This document shows positions 9,208 to 20,400 of a DNA stretch of 64,000 nucleotides, one piece after another. A model generated the notes under the pieces. The model ran no database searches, was not told the origin of the DNA, and was given only the letters and a program-made list of their open reading frames with translations. The position numbers and the translations under genes were made by a program. The stretch lies in assembly GCF_014197755.1 (NCBI RefSeq), contig NZ_JACIGE010000007.1, forward strand, positions 62,001 through 126,000, read 5' to 3'. Positions within the stretch are counted from its first letter, which is position 1; every line of letters begins with the position of its first letter. This stretch comes from Rhodocyclus tenuis. Its GTDB lineage: Bacteria > Pseudomonadota > Gammaproteobacteria > Burkholderiales > Rhodocyclaceae.

Positions 9208-10596
9208 ATGGACCAGTCGAACCGCTACGCCAACCTCGCCCTCAAGGAAGAAGACCTGATCCGCAATGGCGGTCACGTCCTCTGTGCCTACCACTTCAAG
9301 CCCAAGGCCGGCTATGAGGCGGTGTCGACGGCAGCGCACTTCGCCGCCGAATCGTCGACCGGCACCAACGTCGAGGTGTGCACCACCGACGATTTCACGC
9401 GTGGCGTCGACGCGCTGGTCTATGAGGTGACGGCTCGCCCCGACGGCGACTTCCTGATGAAGATCGCCTACCCGCTGGCGCTGTTCGACCGCAACATCAC
9501 CGACGGCCGCGCCATGATCGCCTCGTTCCTGACGCTGACCATCGGCAACAACCAGGGCATGGGCGACGTCGAATACGCCAAGATGCACGACTTCTACGTG
9601 CCGCCGGCCTACCTGCAGCTGTTCGACGGCCCGGCGGTCAACATCACCGACCTGTGGCGCATTCTCGGCCGGCCGCTGACCAACGGCGGCATGATCGCCG
9701 GCACCATCATCAAGCCCAAGCTCGGCCTGCGGCCGAAGCCCTTCGCCGACGCCTGCCACGAGTTCTGGCTCGGCGGCGACTTCATCAAGAACGACGAACC
9801 GCAGGGCAACCAGACCTTCGCGCCGCTCAAGGAAACGATCACGCTGGTCGCCGACGCGATGCGCCGCGCGCAGGACACCACCGGCGAAGCCAAGCTGTTC
9901 TCGGCCAACATCACCGCCGACGACCCCTTCGAGATGATCGCCCGCGGCGAGTACATCCTCGAAACCTTCGCCGAAAACGCGCACCACGTCGCTTTCCTGG
10001 TTGACGGCTATGTTGCCGGCGCCACCGCAGTGACCACCTGCCGCCGCCGCTTCCCGAAGCAGTTCCTGCACTACCACCGTGCCGGCCACGGCGCCGTCAC
10101 CAGCCCGCAGGCGAAGCGCGGCTACACCGCTTTCGTGCATTGCAAGATGTCGCGTCTGCAGGGCGCTTCGGGCATCCATACCGGCACCATGGGCTTCGGC
10201 AAGATGGAAGGCGAGTCGGCCGACCGCGCTATCGCCTACATGCTCGACCAGGATGTCGCGCAAGGCCCCTACTACCGCCAGGAATGGCTGGGCACCAAGG
10301 CAACGACGCCGATCATCTCGGGCGGCATGAACGCGCTGCGTCTTCCCGGCTTCTTCAGCAACCTCGGCCACTCGAACGTGATCCAGACCTCGGGCGGCGG
10401 CGCCTTCGGCCACAAGGACGGCGGCGTTGCCGGCGCGCTGTCGCTGCGCCAGGCGCACGAAGCCTGGCAGAAGGGAATCGACCTCGTCGATTACGCCAAG
10501 GAACACAAGGAACTCGCGGGCGCTTTCGAATCCTTCACCAGCGATGCCGACAAGCTCTACCCGGGCTGGCGGCAGAAGCTCGGCGTCGCCGCCTGA
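9208..10596 (+). CDS. cbbM: ribulose-1,5-bisphosphate carboxylase/oxygenase, form II
   Basis: A 462-residue form II RuBisCO subunit, which fixes CO2 onto ribulose-1,5-bisphosphate to give two 3-phosphoglycerates. It shows the catalytic K169 in TIIKPKLGL and the [14 protein letters not shown] signature with K194, the residue carbamylated to hold Mg2+. It also shows YHRAGHGAV, the loop-6 region [10 protein letters not shown] and [10 protein letters not shown]. Length and these motifs match CbbM of Rhodospirillum and betaproteobacteria rather than form I; no small-subunit gene is nearby, as expected for form II. GGAGA lies about 7 bases before the ATG. Form II enzymes have low CO2/O2 specificity and usually work at high CO2 or low oxygen. 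No cbbQ/cbbO activase genes are in the window. Confidence 0.98.
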   Translation: MDQSNRYANLALKEEDLIRNGGHVLCAYHFKPKAGYEAVSTAAHFAAESSTGTNVEVCTTDDFTRGVDALVYEVTARPDGDFLMKIAYPLALFDRNITDGRAMIASFLTLTIGNNQGMGDVEYAKMHDFYVPPAYLQLFDGPAVNITDLWRILGRPLTNGGMIAGTIIKPKLGLRPKPFADACHEFWLGGDFIKNDEPQGNQTFAPLKETITLVADAMRRAQDTTGEAKLFSANITADDPFEMIARGEYILETFAENAHHVAFLVDGYVAGATAVTTCRRRFPKQFLHYHRAGHGAVTSPQAKRGYTAFVHCKMSRLQGASGIHTGTMGFGKMEGESADRAIAYMLDQDVAQGPYYRQEWLGTKATTPIISGGMNALRLPGFFSNLGHSNVIQTSGGGAFGHKDGGVAGALSLRQAHEAWQKGIDLVDYAKEHKELAGAFESFTSDADKLYPGWRQKLGVAA

Positions 10597-10661
10597 GCCT
10601 CGCTCACTGCCAGCAAGCGCACGTCGCGATGCGATCCTGTCCGAAACCGCGCCGGCAGCCT

Positions 10662-11588
10662 TCACAGCTGCTCGGCGAGGTAGGCCGGCGCGCGTTCGAG
10701 GATGAAATCCCAGAACGCCGCCAGCGCTGGCGTCTGCCGCTTGCTGCGCAGGCGGACCAGATGCCAGCGGCGCATCACCGGCGTGCCTTCAACGTCGAGA
10801 ATGGCGAGCTTGCCGGCGGAGAACTCGAGCCCGAGCGTATGCCGCGAGACGAAGCCGATTCCCAGCCCGGCAACAACGGCCTGCTTGATGGCGTCGTTGC
10901 TGCCCATTTCCATGCCGATGCGCGGTCGCTGCGACTGGCCGGCGAAAAACTCTTCCATCGCCGAACGCGTGCCCGAACCGGCCTCGCGTGCGATCAGTGT
11001 TTCACCGGTGATTTCGTCGATGCGCAGGCCGTGGCGCTGCGCCAGCGGATGCCCGGCGGCGGCGATGAACACCAGCGGATGCGGCGCCAGCACCGTCGTT
11101 TCGCTGTCCATGTCGGCCGGCGGCCGACCCATGATCGCCACATCGACCTCGTTGCTGGCGAGCAGCCGGTAAACCGTTTCGCGATTGTCGATCAGCAGAC
11201 GCAGGCGCAGTTCCGGGTAGAGCCCACGAAACTGCGAGAGCAGCGCCGGCGCGAAGTATTCGGCGGTGCTCGCCGCGGCGACGGCAATGCGGCCACCGCG
11301 CAAGCCCTTCAGTGCCGACAGCGATTCGTCGGCATCGCGCAGCGACTGCTGGATGTCGCGCGCATGGCCGAGCAGCGCTTCGCCGGCCTCGGTGAGGAAA
11401 ACGCGCTTGCCGATGCGCTCGAACAGGTTGATTCCGGCGACTTCCTCGAGCTGGCGGATCTGCAGCGAAATCGCCGCCTGCGTCAGATGCAGTTCCTCGG
11501 CGGCACGGGCAAACGACAGCCGCGTTGCGGCGACGACGAAGATCTGCAACTGGCGCAAGGTGGCGTTACGGACACTGGCATTTCTCAT
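10662..11588 (-). CDS. cbbR: LysR-type regulator of the Calvin cycle genes
   Basis: A 308-residue LysR-family transcription factor. The N-terminal winged HTH spans about residues 10-70 (TLRQLQIFVVAATRLSFARAAEELHLTQAA), followed by the linker helix and a two-lobed effector domain (RIAVAAASTAEYFAPALLSQF, LAPHPLVFIAAAGHPLA, IAREAGSGTRSAMEEFF). The sequence, especially TLRQLQIF and AREAGSGTR, and the placement between cbbM and cbbF mark it as CbbR. That protein activates Calvin genes in response to metabolites such as RuBP or phosphoenolpyruvate. It is divergent from cbbF with a 133-base shared region and convergent with cbbM. The ATG at 11588 has no strong ribosome site. Confidence 0.92.
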   Translation of the reverse strand: MRNASVRNATLRQLQIFVVAATRLSFARAAEELHLTQAAISLQIRQLEEVAGINLFERIGKRVFLTEAGEALLGHARDIQQSLRDADESLSALKGLRGGRIAVAAASTAEYFAPALLSQFRGLYPELRLRLLIDNRETVYRLLASNEVDVAIMGRPPADMDSETTVLAPHPLVFIAAAGHPLAQRHGLRIDEITGETLIAREAGSGTRSAMEEFFAGQSQRPRIGMEMGSNDAIKQAVVAGLGIGFVSRHTLGLEFSAGKLAILDVEGTPVMRRWHLVRLRSKRQTPALAAFWDFILERAPAYLAEQL

Positions 11589-11721
11589 CGGGGAGCATTC
11601 CGGGCAGGGTGCCGGCGCTTGGCGTCGGCACAACAAAAACGTTTAGACTCTCTCTTCCACGGAAGTCGAGTGTCGGTCATTTCAGCGCCCTAGGGCGCAT
11701 ACATCCAGGGGAGCCACTCGC
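11589..11721. promoter_or_regulatory. divergent cbbR-cbbF control region
   Basis: These 133 bases separate divergent cbbR and cbbF, the usual place for CbbR-controlled promoters. A -10-like TAGACT occurs at 11644-11649 reading toward cbbF, the same hexamer as at the candidate cbbY promoter, with a weak TTGGCG at 11619-11624 (19-base spacing). I did not find a clean TNA-N7-TNA site here. AGGGGAG ahead of the cbbF ATG is its ribosome site. Confidence 0.35.
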
Positions 11722-12801
<1,080 letters not shown>

Positions 12802-12872
12802 CCGCCACCGGTCTTCGCGCATTCCCTTTCGCAGCTCTCCACCCCCGCGTCCACCTCCAGGAGAAAAAACAC

Positions 12873-13748
12873 ATGTCGATCAGGCATCCGGTCATCGCCA
12901 TCACCGGTTCGTCCGGCGCCGGCACCACGTCGGTCACGCGCACTTTCGAGAACATCTTCCGGCGCGAGAAGATCAACGCCGCGATCATCGAAGGCGATTC
13001 CTTCCACCGCTACGACCGCAAGGAAATGAAGGCCAAGATGGCCGAAGCGGCGGCCTCGGGAAACCAGCATTTCAGCCACTTCGGCCTTGAAAACAATCTG
13101 CTCGAAGAGCTGGAAGAGCTGTTTCGCCTGTACGGCGAAACCGGCAGCGGCCGCGCCCGCCACTACGTGCACGACGACGCCGAAGCGCTGCGCTTCGGCG
13201 CACCACCCGGCACCTTCACCGAGTGGGAGAAACTGCCTGAAGGCAGCGATCTGCTCTTCTACGAAGGTCTGCACGGCGCGGTGAAGACGGGCAAAATCGA
13301 CGTCGCCCGGCATGTCGACCTGCGCATCGGCGTCGTGCCGATCATCAACCTCGAGTGGATCCAGAAGCTGCACCGCGACAAGGCGATGCGCGGCTATTCG
13401 ACCGAGGCGGTGGTCGACACGATCCTGCGCCGCATGCCCGACTACGTGAACATCATCGCGCCGCAGTTCTCGGAAACGCACGTGAACTTCCAGCGCGTGC
13501 CGACGGTGGATACCTCCAACCCCTTCACCTCGCGCGACATTCCGAGTCCCGACGAGAGCTTCCTGGTGATCCGCTTCGCCAACCCGAAGGGAATCGATTT
13601 CCCCTACCTGCTGACCATGCTGCACGACTCGTTCATGTCGCGGCCGAACACCATCGTCTGTCCCGGTGGCAAGATGAGCCTCGCCATGCAACTGATCTTC
13701 ACGCCGATGCTGCTGCAACTGCTCGACCGCAAGCGCCGTTCGCTGTAA
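12873..13748 (+). CDS. cbbP: phosphoribulokinase
   Basis: A 291-residue proteobacterial-type phosphoribulokinase, which makes ribulose-1,5-bisphosphate from ribulose-5-phosphate and ATP and is unique to the Calvin cycle. The P-loop is ITGSSGAGTTSV near residue 10, followed by IIEGDSFHRYDRKEM with the catalytic aspartate, LLFYEGLHGAV, and the RGYSTEAVVDTILRRMPDYV segment. The atypical P-loop (AGTT instead of GKST) is normal for this family. AGGAG is well spaced before the ATG. It lies downstream of cbbF in the same orientation and ends shortly before a strong GC hairpin. Confidence 0.97.
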   Translation: MSIRHPVIAITGSSGAGTTSVTRTFENIFRREKINAAIIEGDSFHRYDRKEMKAKMAEAAASGNQHFSHFGLENNLLEELEELFRLYGETGSGRARHYVHDDAEALRFGAPPGTFTEWEKLPEGSDLLFYEGLHGAVKTGKIDVARHVDLRIGVVPIINLEWIQKLHRDKAMRGYSTEAVVDTILRRMPDYVNIIAPQFSETHVNFQRVPTVDTSNPFTSRDIPSPDESFLVIRFANPKGIDFPYLLTMLHDSFMSRPNTIVCPGGKMSLAMQLIFTPMLLQLLDRKRRSL

Positions 13749-14326
13749 TCGCGGCGCCAGCGCAGACCCTGCCGGCGGGATCACTGCCGGCAGGGCCGCT
13801 TGCCGCCGGCGCGCTAGCGAACCGGCAAAAATGCAATTTCCGGCAAACGGCCTGACGATTTTCGTCGCCGCCCGGGAACTTCGCACCCCACAGGTGTTGT
13901 CTGAAGCTCGCAATCGGCGCAATGAACCCGTCAGCACGGCAGGACGGGAAAGCTGCCCGACGGCCGATTCCCCCAACGGACGCTTGCCAGCTTCAGGATA
14001 TTGCGCAGAATGCCCCTCGCACTTTTGTCTGCCCCCCTTCCCGGACGCGGATTTCGCTTAAAATCCGGGCTCCCGGCGGCGCTGCTGTCGTGCTGACAAT
14101 CAACACACTGCGACCCTCTGCTTGAGTCCCGCCCGCGCATTCGACAACACCCCGCCAGGCGTCCCGGTTCGCCTGTCGGAGACGACCACCTTGCGCTCGC
14201 CCCGCAATCGAGTCAGCCGTCACTGCCCGCCGCTGCAACTGCGACGGAGCGCCGGCCATCACCGTGCCCGGCTTGGCGCGACCACTCCTTGCATCGCTCT
14301 TCAATTCTTCCGCTGAAAGTCCAGCC
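13749..14326. other. 578-base intergenic region before pntA
   Basis: No convincing gene lies here; the short open frames have no family features or good ribosome sites. It contains the GC hairpin at 13767-13795 after cbbP and an isolated -10-like TAAAAT at 14059-14064 reading toward pntA, without a matching -35 box at 16-18 bases. The last about 260 bases would be a long pntA leader if that box is used. Confidence 0.45.
13767..13795 (+). terminator. strong GC hairpin after cbbP
   Basis: A perfect 10-base stem CCCTGCCGGC / GCCGGCAGGG encloses a 9-base loop, starting 19 bases after the cbbP stop. No T-tract follows, so it is not a canonical intrinsic terminator. It may protect the 3' end of the cbbFP message or aid termination. 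Confidence 0.45.
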
Positions 14327-15916
14327 ATGTCTCTGACCATAGGAATCCCGAGGGAAACCTACCCCGCCGAGAAACGTGTCGCCACCGTCCCGGACGTTAC
14401 CGAAAAGCTGATCAAGCTCGGCTTTTCGGTGCTGGTCGAGAGCGGCGCCGGCGAACTGGCCAATTTTGCCGACGAAACCTACGTCGCTGCCGGCGCGCGC
14501 ATCGCCGCCAGCGCCGACGAACTTTGGCGCAGCGCCGACATCGTCTTCAAGGTGCGCGCGCCGAGCATGGACGAGGTGGCGCTGCTCAAGGAAGGCGCGA
14601 CGCTGGTCAGCTTCATCTGGCCGGCGCAGAACCCCGAACTGATGCAGGCGCTCGCCGCGCGCAAGGTGACCGTACTGGCGATGGACAGCGTGCCGCGCAT
14701 GTCGCGCGCGCAGAAGATGGACGCCTTGAGTTCGATGGCCAACATCGCCGGCTATCGCGCGGTGATCGAGGCGGCGCATCACTTCGGCCGCTTCTTCACC
14801 GGCCAGATCACCGCCGCCGGCAAGGTGCCGCCGGCCAAGGTCTTCATCATCGGTGCCGGCGTCGCCGGTCTGGCAGCGCTCGGTGCCGCCGTCGGTCTCG
14901 GCGCGATCGTTCGCGCCAACGACACGCGCCCCGAAGTCGCCGACCAGATCAAGTCGCTCGGCGGCGAATTCGTGCCGGTCGAGTACACCGAGGAAGGAAC
15001 CGGCGTCGGCGGCTACGCCAAGGTAATGTCCGAAGGCTTCCAGAAAGCGCAGCTCGAAACCTTCGCCAGACAGGCGAAGGAAGTCGACATCATCATCACC
15101 ACCGCGCTGATTCCCGGCCGGCCGGCGCCGAAGCTGATCACCGCCGAAATGGTGCAGAGCATGCGTCCAGGCAGCGTCATCGTCGACCTCGCTTCCGAAC
15201 AGGGCGGCAACTGCGCGCTGACCGTTCCCGGCGAGGTCGTCGTCCGCCACGGCGTCACCATCATTGGCTACGCCGACCTGCCGAGCCGGCTTTCCAAGCA
15301 GGCGTCGACGCTGTACGCGACCAACCTGCTGCGCCTGACCGAAGAACTGTGCAAGGCCAAGGACGGCCTGCTCAACGTCAATATGGACGACGAGGTGATC
15401 CGCGGCGCCACCGTCATCAAGGACGGCGAAGTGACCTGGCCGCCACCGCCGCCGAAACTCTCGGCGGCACCGGCGCAGGCCAAACCGGCGGCAGCCGTTC
15501 CGGCGCCGGAAAAGAAGTCGGCGCACGGCGCTTCCGGCGCACCGATGGCGGGCAGCACGCTGGCGATCATCTTCGGGCTCGGCGCGGCATTGTTCTGGCT
15601 GATCGGCGCCTATGCGCCGGCGGCTTTCCTCGGCCACTTCACCGTCTTCGTCCTCGCCTGCTTCGTCGGCTACATGGTCGTCTGGAACGTGACGCCGGCG
15701 CTACACACGCCGCTGATGAGCGTCACCAACGCCATTTCCAGCATCATCGCCATCGGCGCGCTGGTGCAGATCGCGCCGCCCCTGGCCGCTGGCGGCGTGC
15801 CACGCGGCGACGACTGGATCCGCTGGCTGGCCGTCGCCGGCATCGTCCTCACCGCGATCAACATGTTCGGCGGCTTTGCCGTCACCCGCCGCATGCTGGC
15901 GATGTTCCGCAAGTAA
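14327..15916 (+). CDS. pntA: NAD(P) transhydrogenase, alpha subunit
   Basis: A 529-residue full-length PntA. The N-terminal about 370 residues form the NAD(H)-binding domain I, related to alanine dehydrogenase ([70 protein letters not shown]). A Pro/Ala-rich linker at about 380-410 leads to four membrane helices that are part of the proton channel. With PntB it couples proton entry to hydride transfer from NADH to NADP+, supplying NADPH. Nine bases separate it from pntB. Its position right after the Calvin genes suits the NADPH demand of CO2 fixation, although PntAB serves general metabolism too. Confidence 0.96.
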   Translation: MSLTIGIPRETYPAEKRVATVPDVTEKLIKLGFSVLVESGAGELANFADETYVAAGARIAASADELWRSADIVFKVRAPSMDEVALLKEGATLVSFIWPAQNPELMQALAARKVTVLAMDSVPRMSRAQKMDALSSMANIAGYRAVIEAAHHFGRFFTGQITAAGKVPPAKVFIIGAGVAGLAALGAAVGLGAIVRANDTRPEVADQIKSLGGEFVPVEYTEEGTGVGGYAKVMSEGFQKAQLETFARQAKEVDIIITTALIPGRPAPKLITAEMVQSMRPGSVIVDLASEQGGNCALTVPGEVVVRHGVTIIGYADLPSRLSKQASTLYATNLLRLTEELCKAKDGLLNVNMDDEVIRGATVIKDGEVTWPPPPPKLSAAPAQAKPAAAVPAPEKKSAHGASGAPMAGSTLAIIFGLGAALFWLIGAYAPAAFLGHFTVFVLACFVGYMVVWNVTPALHTPLMSVTNAISSIIAIGALVQIAPPLAAGGVPRGDDWIRWLAVAGIVLTAINMFGGFAVTRRMLAMFRK

Positions 15917-15925
15917 GGGAAAGTC

Positions 15926-17335
15926 ATGTCTGCCAGTCTCGCTTCCGTTTCCTATATCGCTGCCGCAATCCTGTTCATCCTCAGCCTCGGTGGCTTGTCG
16001 AACCCGGAAAGCTCGCGTCGCGGTAACGCCTACGGCATGGCCGGCATGGCGATCGCCGTGCTCGCCACGGTTTTCGGCCCGCAGGTCAGTGCTGCCGGCA
16101 TTCCGTGGATCATCGGCGCCATGCTCGTCGGCGGCAGCATCGGCCTCTATGCCGCGCGTACGGTGAAGATGACGCAGATGCCCGAACTGGTCGCGCTGAT
16201 GCACAGCCTGGTCGGTCTCGCCGCCATGCTCGTCGGCTTCGCCAGCTTCATCGACCCGACCAGCGAACTCGCCGGCGCCGAAAAGAGCATCCACGAGGTC
16301 GAGATCTACATCGGCGTCTTCATCGGCGCGATCACCTTCTCCGGCTCACTGATCGCTTTCGGCAAGCTGTCGGCACGCATCGGCGGCAAGCCGCTACTGC
16401 TGCCCGGACGGCACTGGCTCAACCTCGCCGGCCTGCTCGCCGTCGGCTTCTTCGGCTGGCAGTTCCTGCAGGCGGAAAGCATCGCCGCCGGCATGCTGCC
16501 GCTGTTGGTGATGACGGCAATCGCCCTGCTCTTCGGCATCCACATGGTGATGGCCATCGGCGGCGCCGACATGCCGGTGGTGGTGTCGATGCTCAACAGC
16601 TATTCGGGCTGGGCGGCAGCGGCGACCGGCTTCATGCTCTCCAACGACCTGCTGATCGTCACCGGCGCGCTGGTCGGTTCGAGCGGTGCGATCCTCTCCT
16701 ACATCATGTGCCGGGCGATGAACCGCAACTTCATCAGCGTCATCGCCGGCGGTTTCGGCAGCGGCGCCAAGAAGACGGCCAAGAAAGCCGACGGCGAACC
16801 GGTCGGCGAGGTGACCGCGATCAGCGCGCAGGAAACCGCCGAACTGCTCAAGGACGCCAAGAACGTCGTCATCGTCCCCGGCTACGGCATGGCGGTGGCG
16901 CAGGCGCAGCACACGGTGTTCGAGATCACGCGCACCTTGCGCGAGCGCGGCGTGAACGTGCGCTTCGGCATCCACCCGGTGGCCGGGCGCATGCCGGGGC
17001 ACATGAACGTGCTGCTCGCCGAAGCCAAGGTGCCTTACGACATCGTGATGGAGATGGACGAGATCAACGAGGACTTCCCCGACACCGACGTGTCGATGGT
17101 GATCGGCGCCAACGACATCGTGAACCCGGCGGCGCAGGAAGACCCGGGCTCGCCGATCGCCGGCATGCCGGTGCTCGAAGTGTGGAAGGCGAAAACCTCG
17201 ATCGTCATGAAGCGTTCGATGGCCTCGGGCTATGCCGGCGTCGACAACCCGCTGTTCTACAAGGACAACAACCGCATGCTCTTCGGTGACGCGAAGAAGA
17301 TGCTGGAAGAGGTGCTGACGGCGCTGAAGGCCTGA
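15926..17335 (+). CDS. pntB: NAD(P) transhydrogenase, beta subunit
   Basis: A 469-residue PntB. The first about 280 residues carry eight or nine membrane helices of domain II (for example [19 protein letters not shown] and [24 protein letters not shown]). The C-terminal about 180 residues are the NADP(H)-binding domain III, with [54 protein letters not shown] and [21 protein letters not shown]. All parts of the family are present at normal length. An AAGGGAAAG element precedes the ATG. It is translated together with pntA. Confidence 0.97.
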   Translation: MSASLASVSYIAAAILFILSLGGLSNPESSRRGNAYGMAGMAIAVLATVFGPQVSAAGIPWIIGAMLVGGSIGLYAARTVKMTQMPELVALMHSLVGLAAMLVGFASFIDPTSELAGAEKSIHEVEIYIGVFIGAITFSGSLIAFGKLSARIGGKPLLLPGRHWLNLAGLLAVGFFGWQFLQAESIAAGMLPLLVMTAIALLFGIHMVMAIGGADMPVVVSMLNSYSGWAAAATGFMLSNDLLIVTGALVGSSGAILSYIMCRAMNRNFISVIAGGFGSGAKKTAKKADGEPVGEVTAISAQETAELLKDAKNVVIVPGYGMAVAQAQHTVFEITRTLRERGVNVRFGIHPVAGRMPGHMNVLLAEAKVPYDIVMEMDEINEDFPDTDVSMVIGANDIVNPAAQEDPGSPIAGMPVLEVWKAKTSIVMKRSMASGYAGVDNPLFYKDNNRMLFGDAKKMLEEVLTALKA

Positions 17336-17477
17336 ACGCGACCTTCAGCAGACTGGCGCGTCCTATTACTTTCGTCACACAAGCCCTTGGCAAGCCTCGC
17401 CCGCACCGCGACAATGCTGGCTGACGCCAGTTCAGGCAAACGCACTCGCGGTCAATTCAATTGCCGGGAACACTTCC

Positions 17478-20400
17478 TTGCCATATCGCGCCGTCCCCCC
17501 GATTGCCAAGCCTTCGCCAACGGCGACAGACGGCACAACGCCGGTGCTCCGGGAAGAACCGACACGCGAACAATTGCTCGCGCTGGGCGCGACGATTCCC
17601 GGCGTACTCTACCAGTTCGCCCTCGCAGCCGATGGCCGCTGGTGCTTCCTCTACCTCAGCGATGGCATCGAAGCGCTCTACGAAGTCAGTGCCGCTGAAG
17701 CCTACGCCGATCCTGATGCACTGAGTTCGTGCATCCTTGAGGAAGACCGCGCCGGGCAGCGCGAGTCGATCCTGCACGCGGTCACCACGCGCAGCGCCTG
17801 GCGACACGATTACCGCATCAGGACACGCAGCGGCAGCGTCAAGTGGGTGCGGGGCGACTCCCTGCCGGAGCTCAAGGACGACGGCAGCGTCATCTGGAAC
17901 GGCATCCTCATCGACGTCAGCGAGCGCCACCGGCTTCTTGAATCGCTTGCCGACAGCGAAGCTTTCAACGCGACAATCCTCAATTCGCTGTCCGAACACA
18001 TCGCCGTGCTCGACGAAAACGGCGTCATCGTTGCCGTCAATGAAGCCTGGAAACGCTTCGCGCTGGAAAATGGCGGCAGCGAGGCGGTGGCTGCGTCGAT
18101 CGGACTGAACTACTGTCAGGTCTGCAACAAGTCCAGCGGTCAGCCGAAGGGCGACGAAGCCATTGCAGCACGGGTGGGTATCCTGGGCGTCATCGCCGGC
18201 CATCTGCCCGAATTCTCGCTCGAATACCCGTGCGACTCGCCGACCCAGCAGCGCTGGTTTTCGATGCGCGTCTATCCGCTGGCGCCGCCACGCCGCGGCG
18301 CCGTCGTTGCCCACCTCGACATCACGCGCAGCAAGCTGGCCGAAGAGGCTTTGCGCGAAAGCGAGCACAATCTGCGTCTGGCGCAGGCCTCGGCACGCAT
18401 GGGCGACTTCCGGGTCGACCTGCAAAGCGGCCGCTGGCAGAGTTCGCCGGGGGTCGACGCCATTCTCGGCATTGGCACGCAATTCGATTACACCATCGAA
18501 AACTGGCGTCTGCTGCTACATCCGGACCATCGCCAGCAAGCCGTCGACCGCTACCGGCAGGCTGTCGGGGAGGCGCGGCATGTCTCGCTTGAATGTGCGC
18601 TGGCGCGTTCGGTCAATGGCGAACTGCGCTGGATTGCCGCCGAAGGCGATGTCGAATGCGACGGCGACGGGCGTCCGCAGCGGCTCGTCGGCACGGTGCA
18701 GGACATCAGTGAGCGCAAGCGGGCCGAGGCGACGCAATTGCGCACGATCTTCGACGCGGCACCGACCGGCATGCTGCTGGTCAGCGAAGACGGGCACGTA
18801 CGTCTGGCAAACGCCGTCGCCGCACGCATGTTCGACTACCCGCTCGCTGAACTCCTGGGAATCGACATCAACTGTCTGACGCCGGCGAGAGGTGCGCATC
18901 GCCGGCATATCGCCGAGTTCTGGCACGGCGGGAAAGCCAGTACGAATGGACCGAACCGCGAGTTGGTGGCGCGTCGTCGCGATGGCAGCGACTTCCCGGT
19001 CGAAATCAATCTGAGTCCGATCACGCTTGATGGTGCACGTGCGGTCATCACCTCGATCAGTGACATCAGTGCCCGCAAGCGCGACGAAGCCTTGTTGCGC
19101 AGCAGCGAAGAGCGTCTTGAACTCGCCATTCGTGCCGGTGGCATCGGCATCTGGGAATGGCGGATCAACGAGGACTGTCTGATCTGGGACGACGCGATGT
19201 TCGACCTGTATGGCATCCGTCGCGAGGATTTCTCGGGCGAACTCGAGTCCTGGAAAAAAACCATTCATTACGACGACCTGGAACGCACGACACGCGAATT
19301 CCTCGACGCGCGCAACGGCAAGACCGAGTTCGACAGCGAATTCCGCATCCGCCAACTGGACGGCACAGTCCGCTACATCAAGGCAGCCGCACGGCTCATG
19401 GTGGACGAGACCGGTCACCCGCAGTCGCTGCTCGGCGCCAACTGGGACGTCACCGAAGAAAAACACGTCGCCGAGGAACTGCAACTGGCGGCGACGGTAT
19501 ACGAAGCCATCGGCGAAGCCATTCTCGTTGCCGACGCCAGCGACACGGTCATCGCCGTCAACCCGGCGTTCACCCGCCTGACCGGCTTCAGCGCCGAAGA
19601 AGCCATCGGCCAGAAGACCAGCCTGCTCAAGTCGGGTCGTCACGATGCGGGTTTTTACCGGGCGATGTGGCAAGCGCTGGAAAAGCATGGGCACTGGGAA
19701 GGCGAGATCTGGAACCGCCGCAAGAACGGCGAGATTTACCCCGAGTGGCTGATGATCAGCACCGTCAGGAACAGCGACGGCAAGGTCCGCTGCCGCGTGG
19801 CGATGTTCTCCGACATCACCGAGCAGAAACGCGCCGAACAGGCGATCTGGCAGGAAGCCAACTTCGACCCGCTCACCGGCCTGCCCAACCGGCGCATGCT
19901 GCGCGACCGTCTCGACCAGGAACTGAAAAAAGCACACCGCGCCCGTCTACCGCTTGCTGTGCTCTTCCTCGACCTCGATCATTTCAAGGAGGTCAACGAC
20001 ACGCTCGGCCACGGCATGGGCGACCTGCTCCTGTGCGAAGCGGCGCGCCGGATCAGCCAGTGCGTACGCGAAGCCGACACCGTCTCCCGCTTCGGCGGCG
20101 ACGAATTCACCATTCTCCTCGGCGAACTCGAGGACCGCAGCAGCATTGACCGTATCGCCCAGGATATCCTGCAGCGCGTCGCCAAACCATTTCTCCTGCA
20201 GGAAGAAAAGGCCTACGTCTCGGCCAGCATCGGCGTCACCATCTACCCGGACGATGCCGACTCCATCGACGAGTTGCTGAAGAATGCGGACCAGGCGATG
20301 TACGCCGCCAAACAATCCGGCCGCAACCGTTTCAGCTATTTCACACCGGCGATGCAGGAGCGCGCGCTGAAACGCATGCACCTGCTGCGCGACCTGCGCA

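Noticed and set aside
9094-10665. Long open frame of over 500 codons on the minus strand opposite cbbM
   Set aside because: It lies antisense to a textbook form II RuBisCO gene and its translation has no domain pattern. Such frames arise from the GC-rich third positions of the real gene.
13831-14061. Possible small gene in the pntA upstream region
   Set aside because: No ribosome site, no hydrophobic or conserved pattern, and Arg/Pro/Ala-rich composition typical of random GC-rich sequence.
14025-14064. TTGTCT and TAAAAT as a pntA promoter
   Set aside because: Spacing is 28 bases, so the pair cannot be one sigma-70 promoter.
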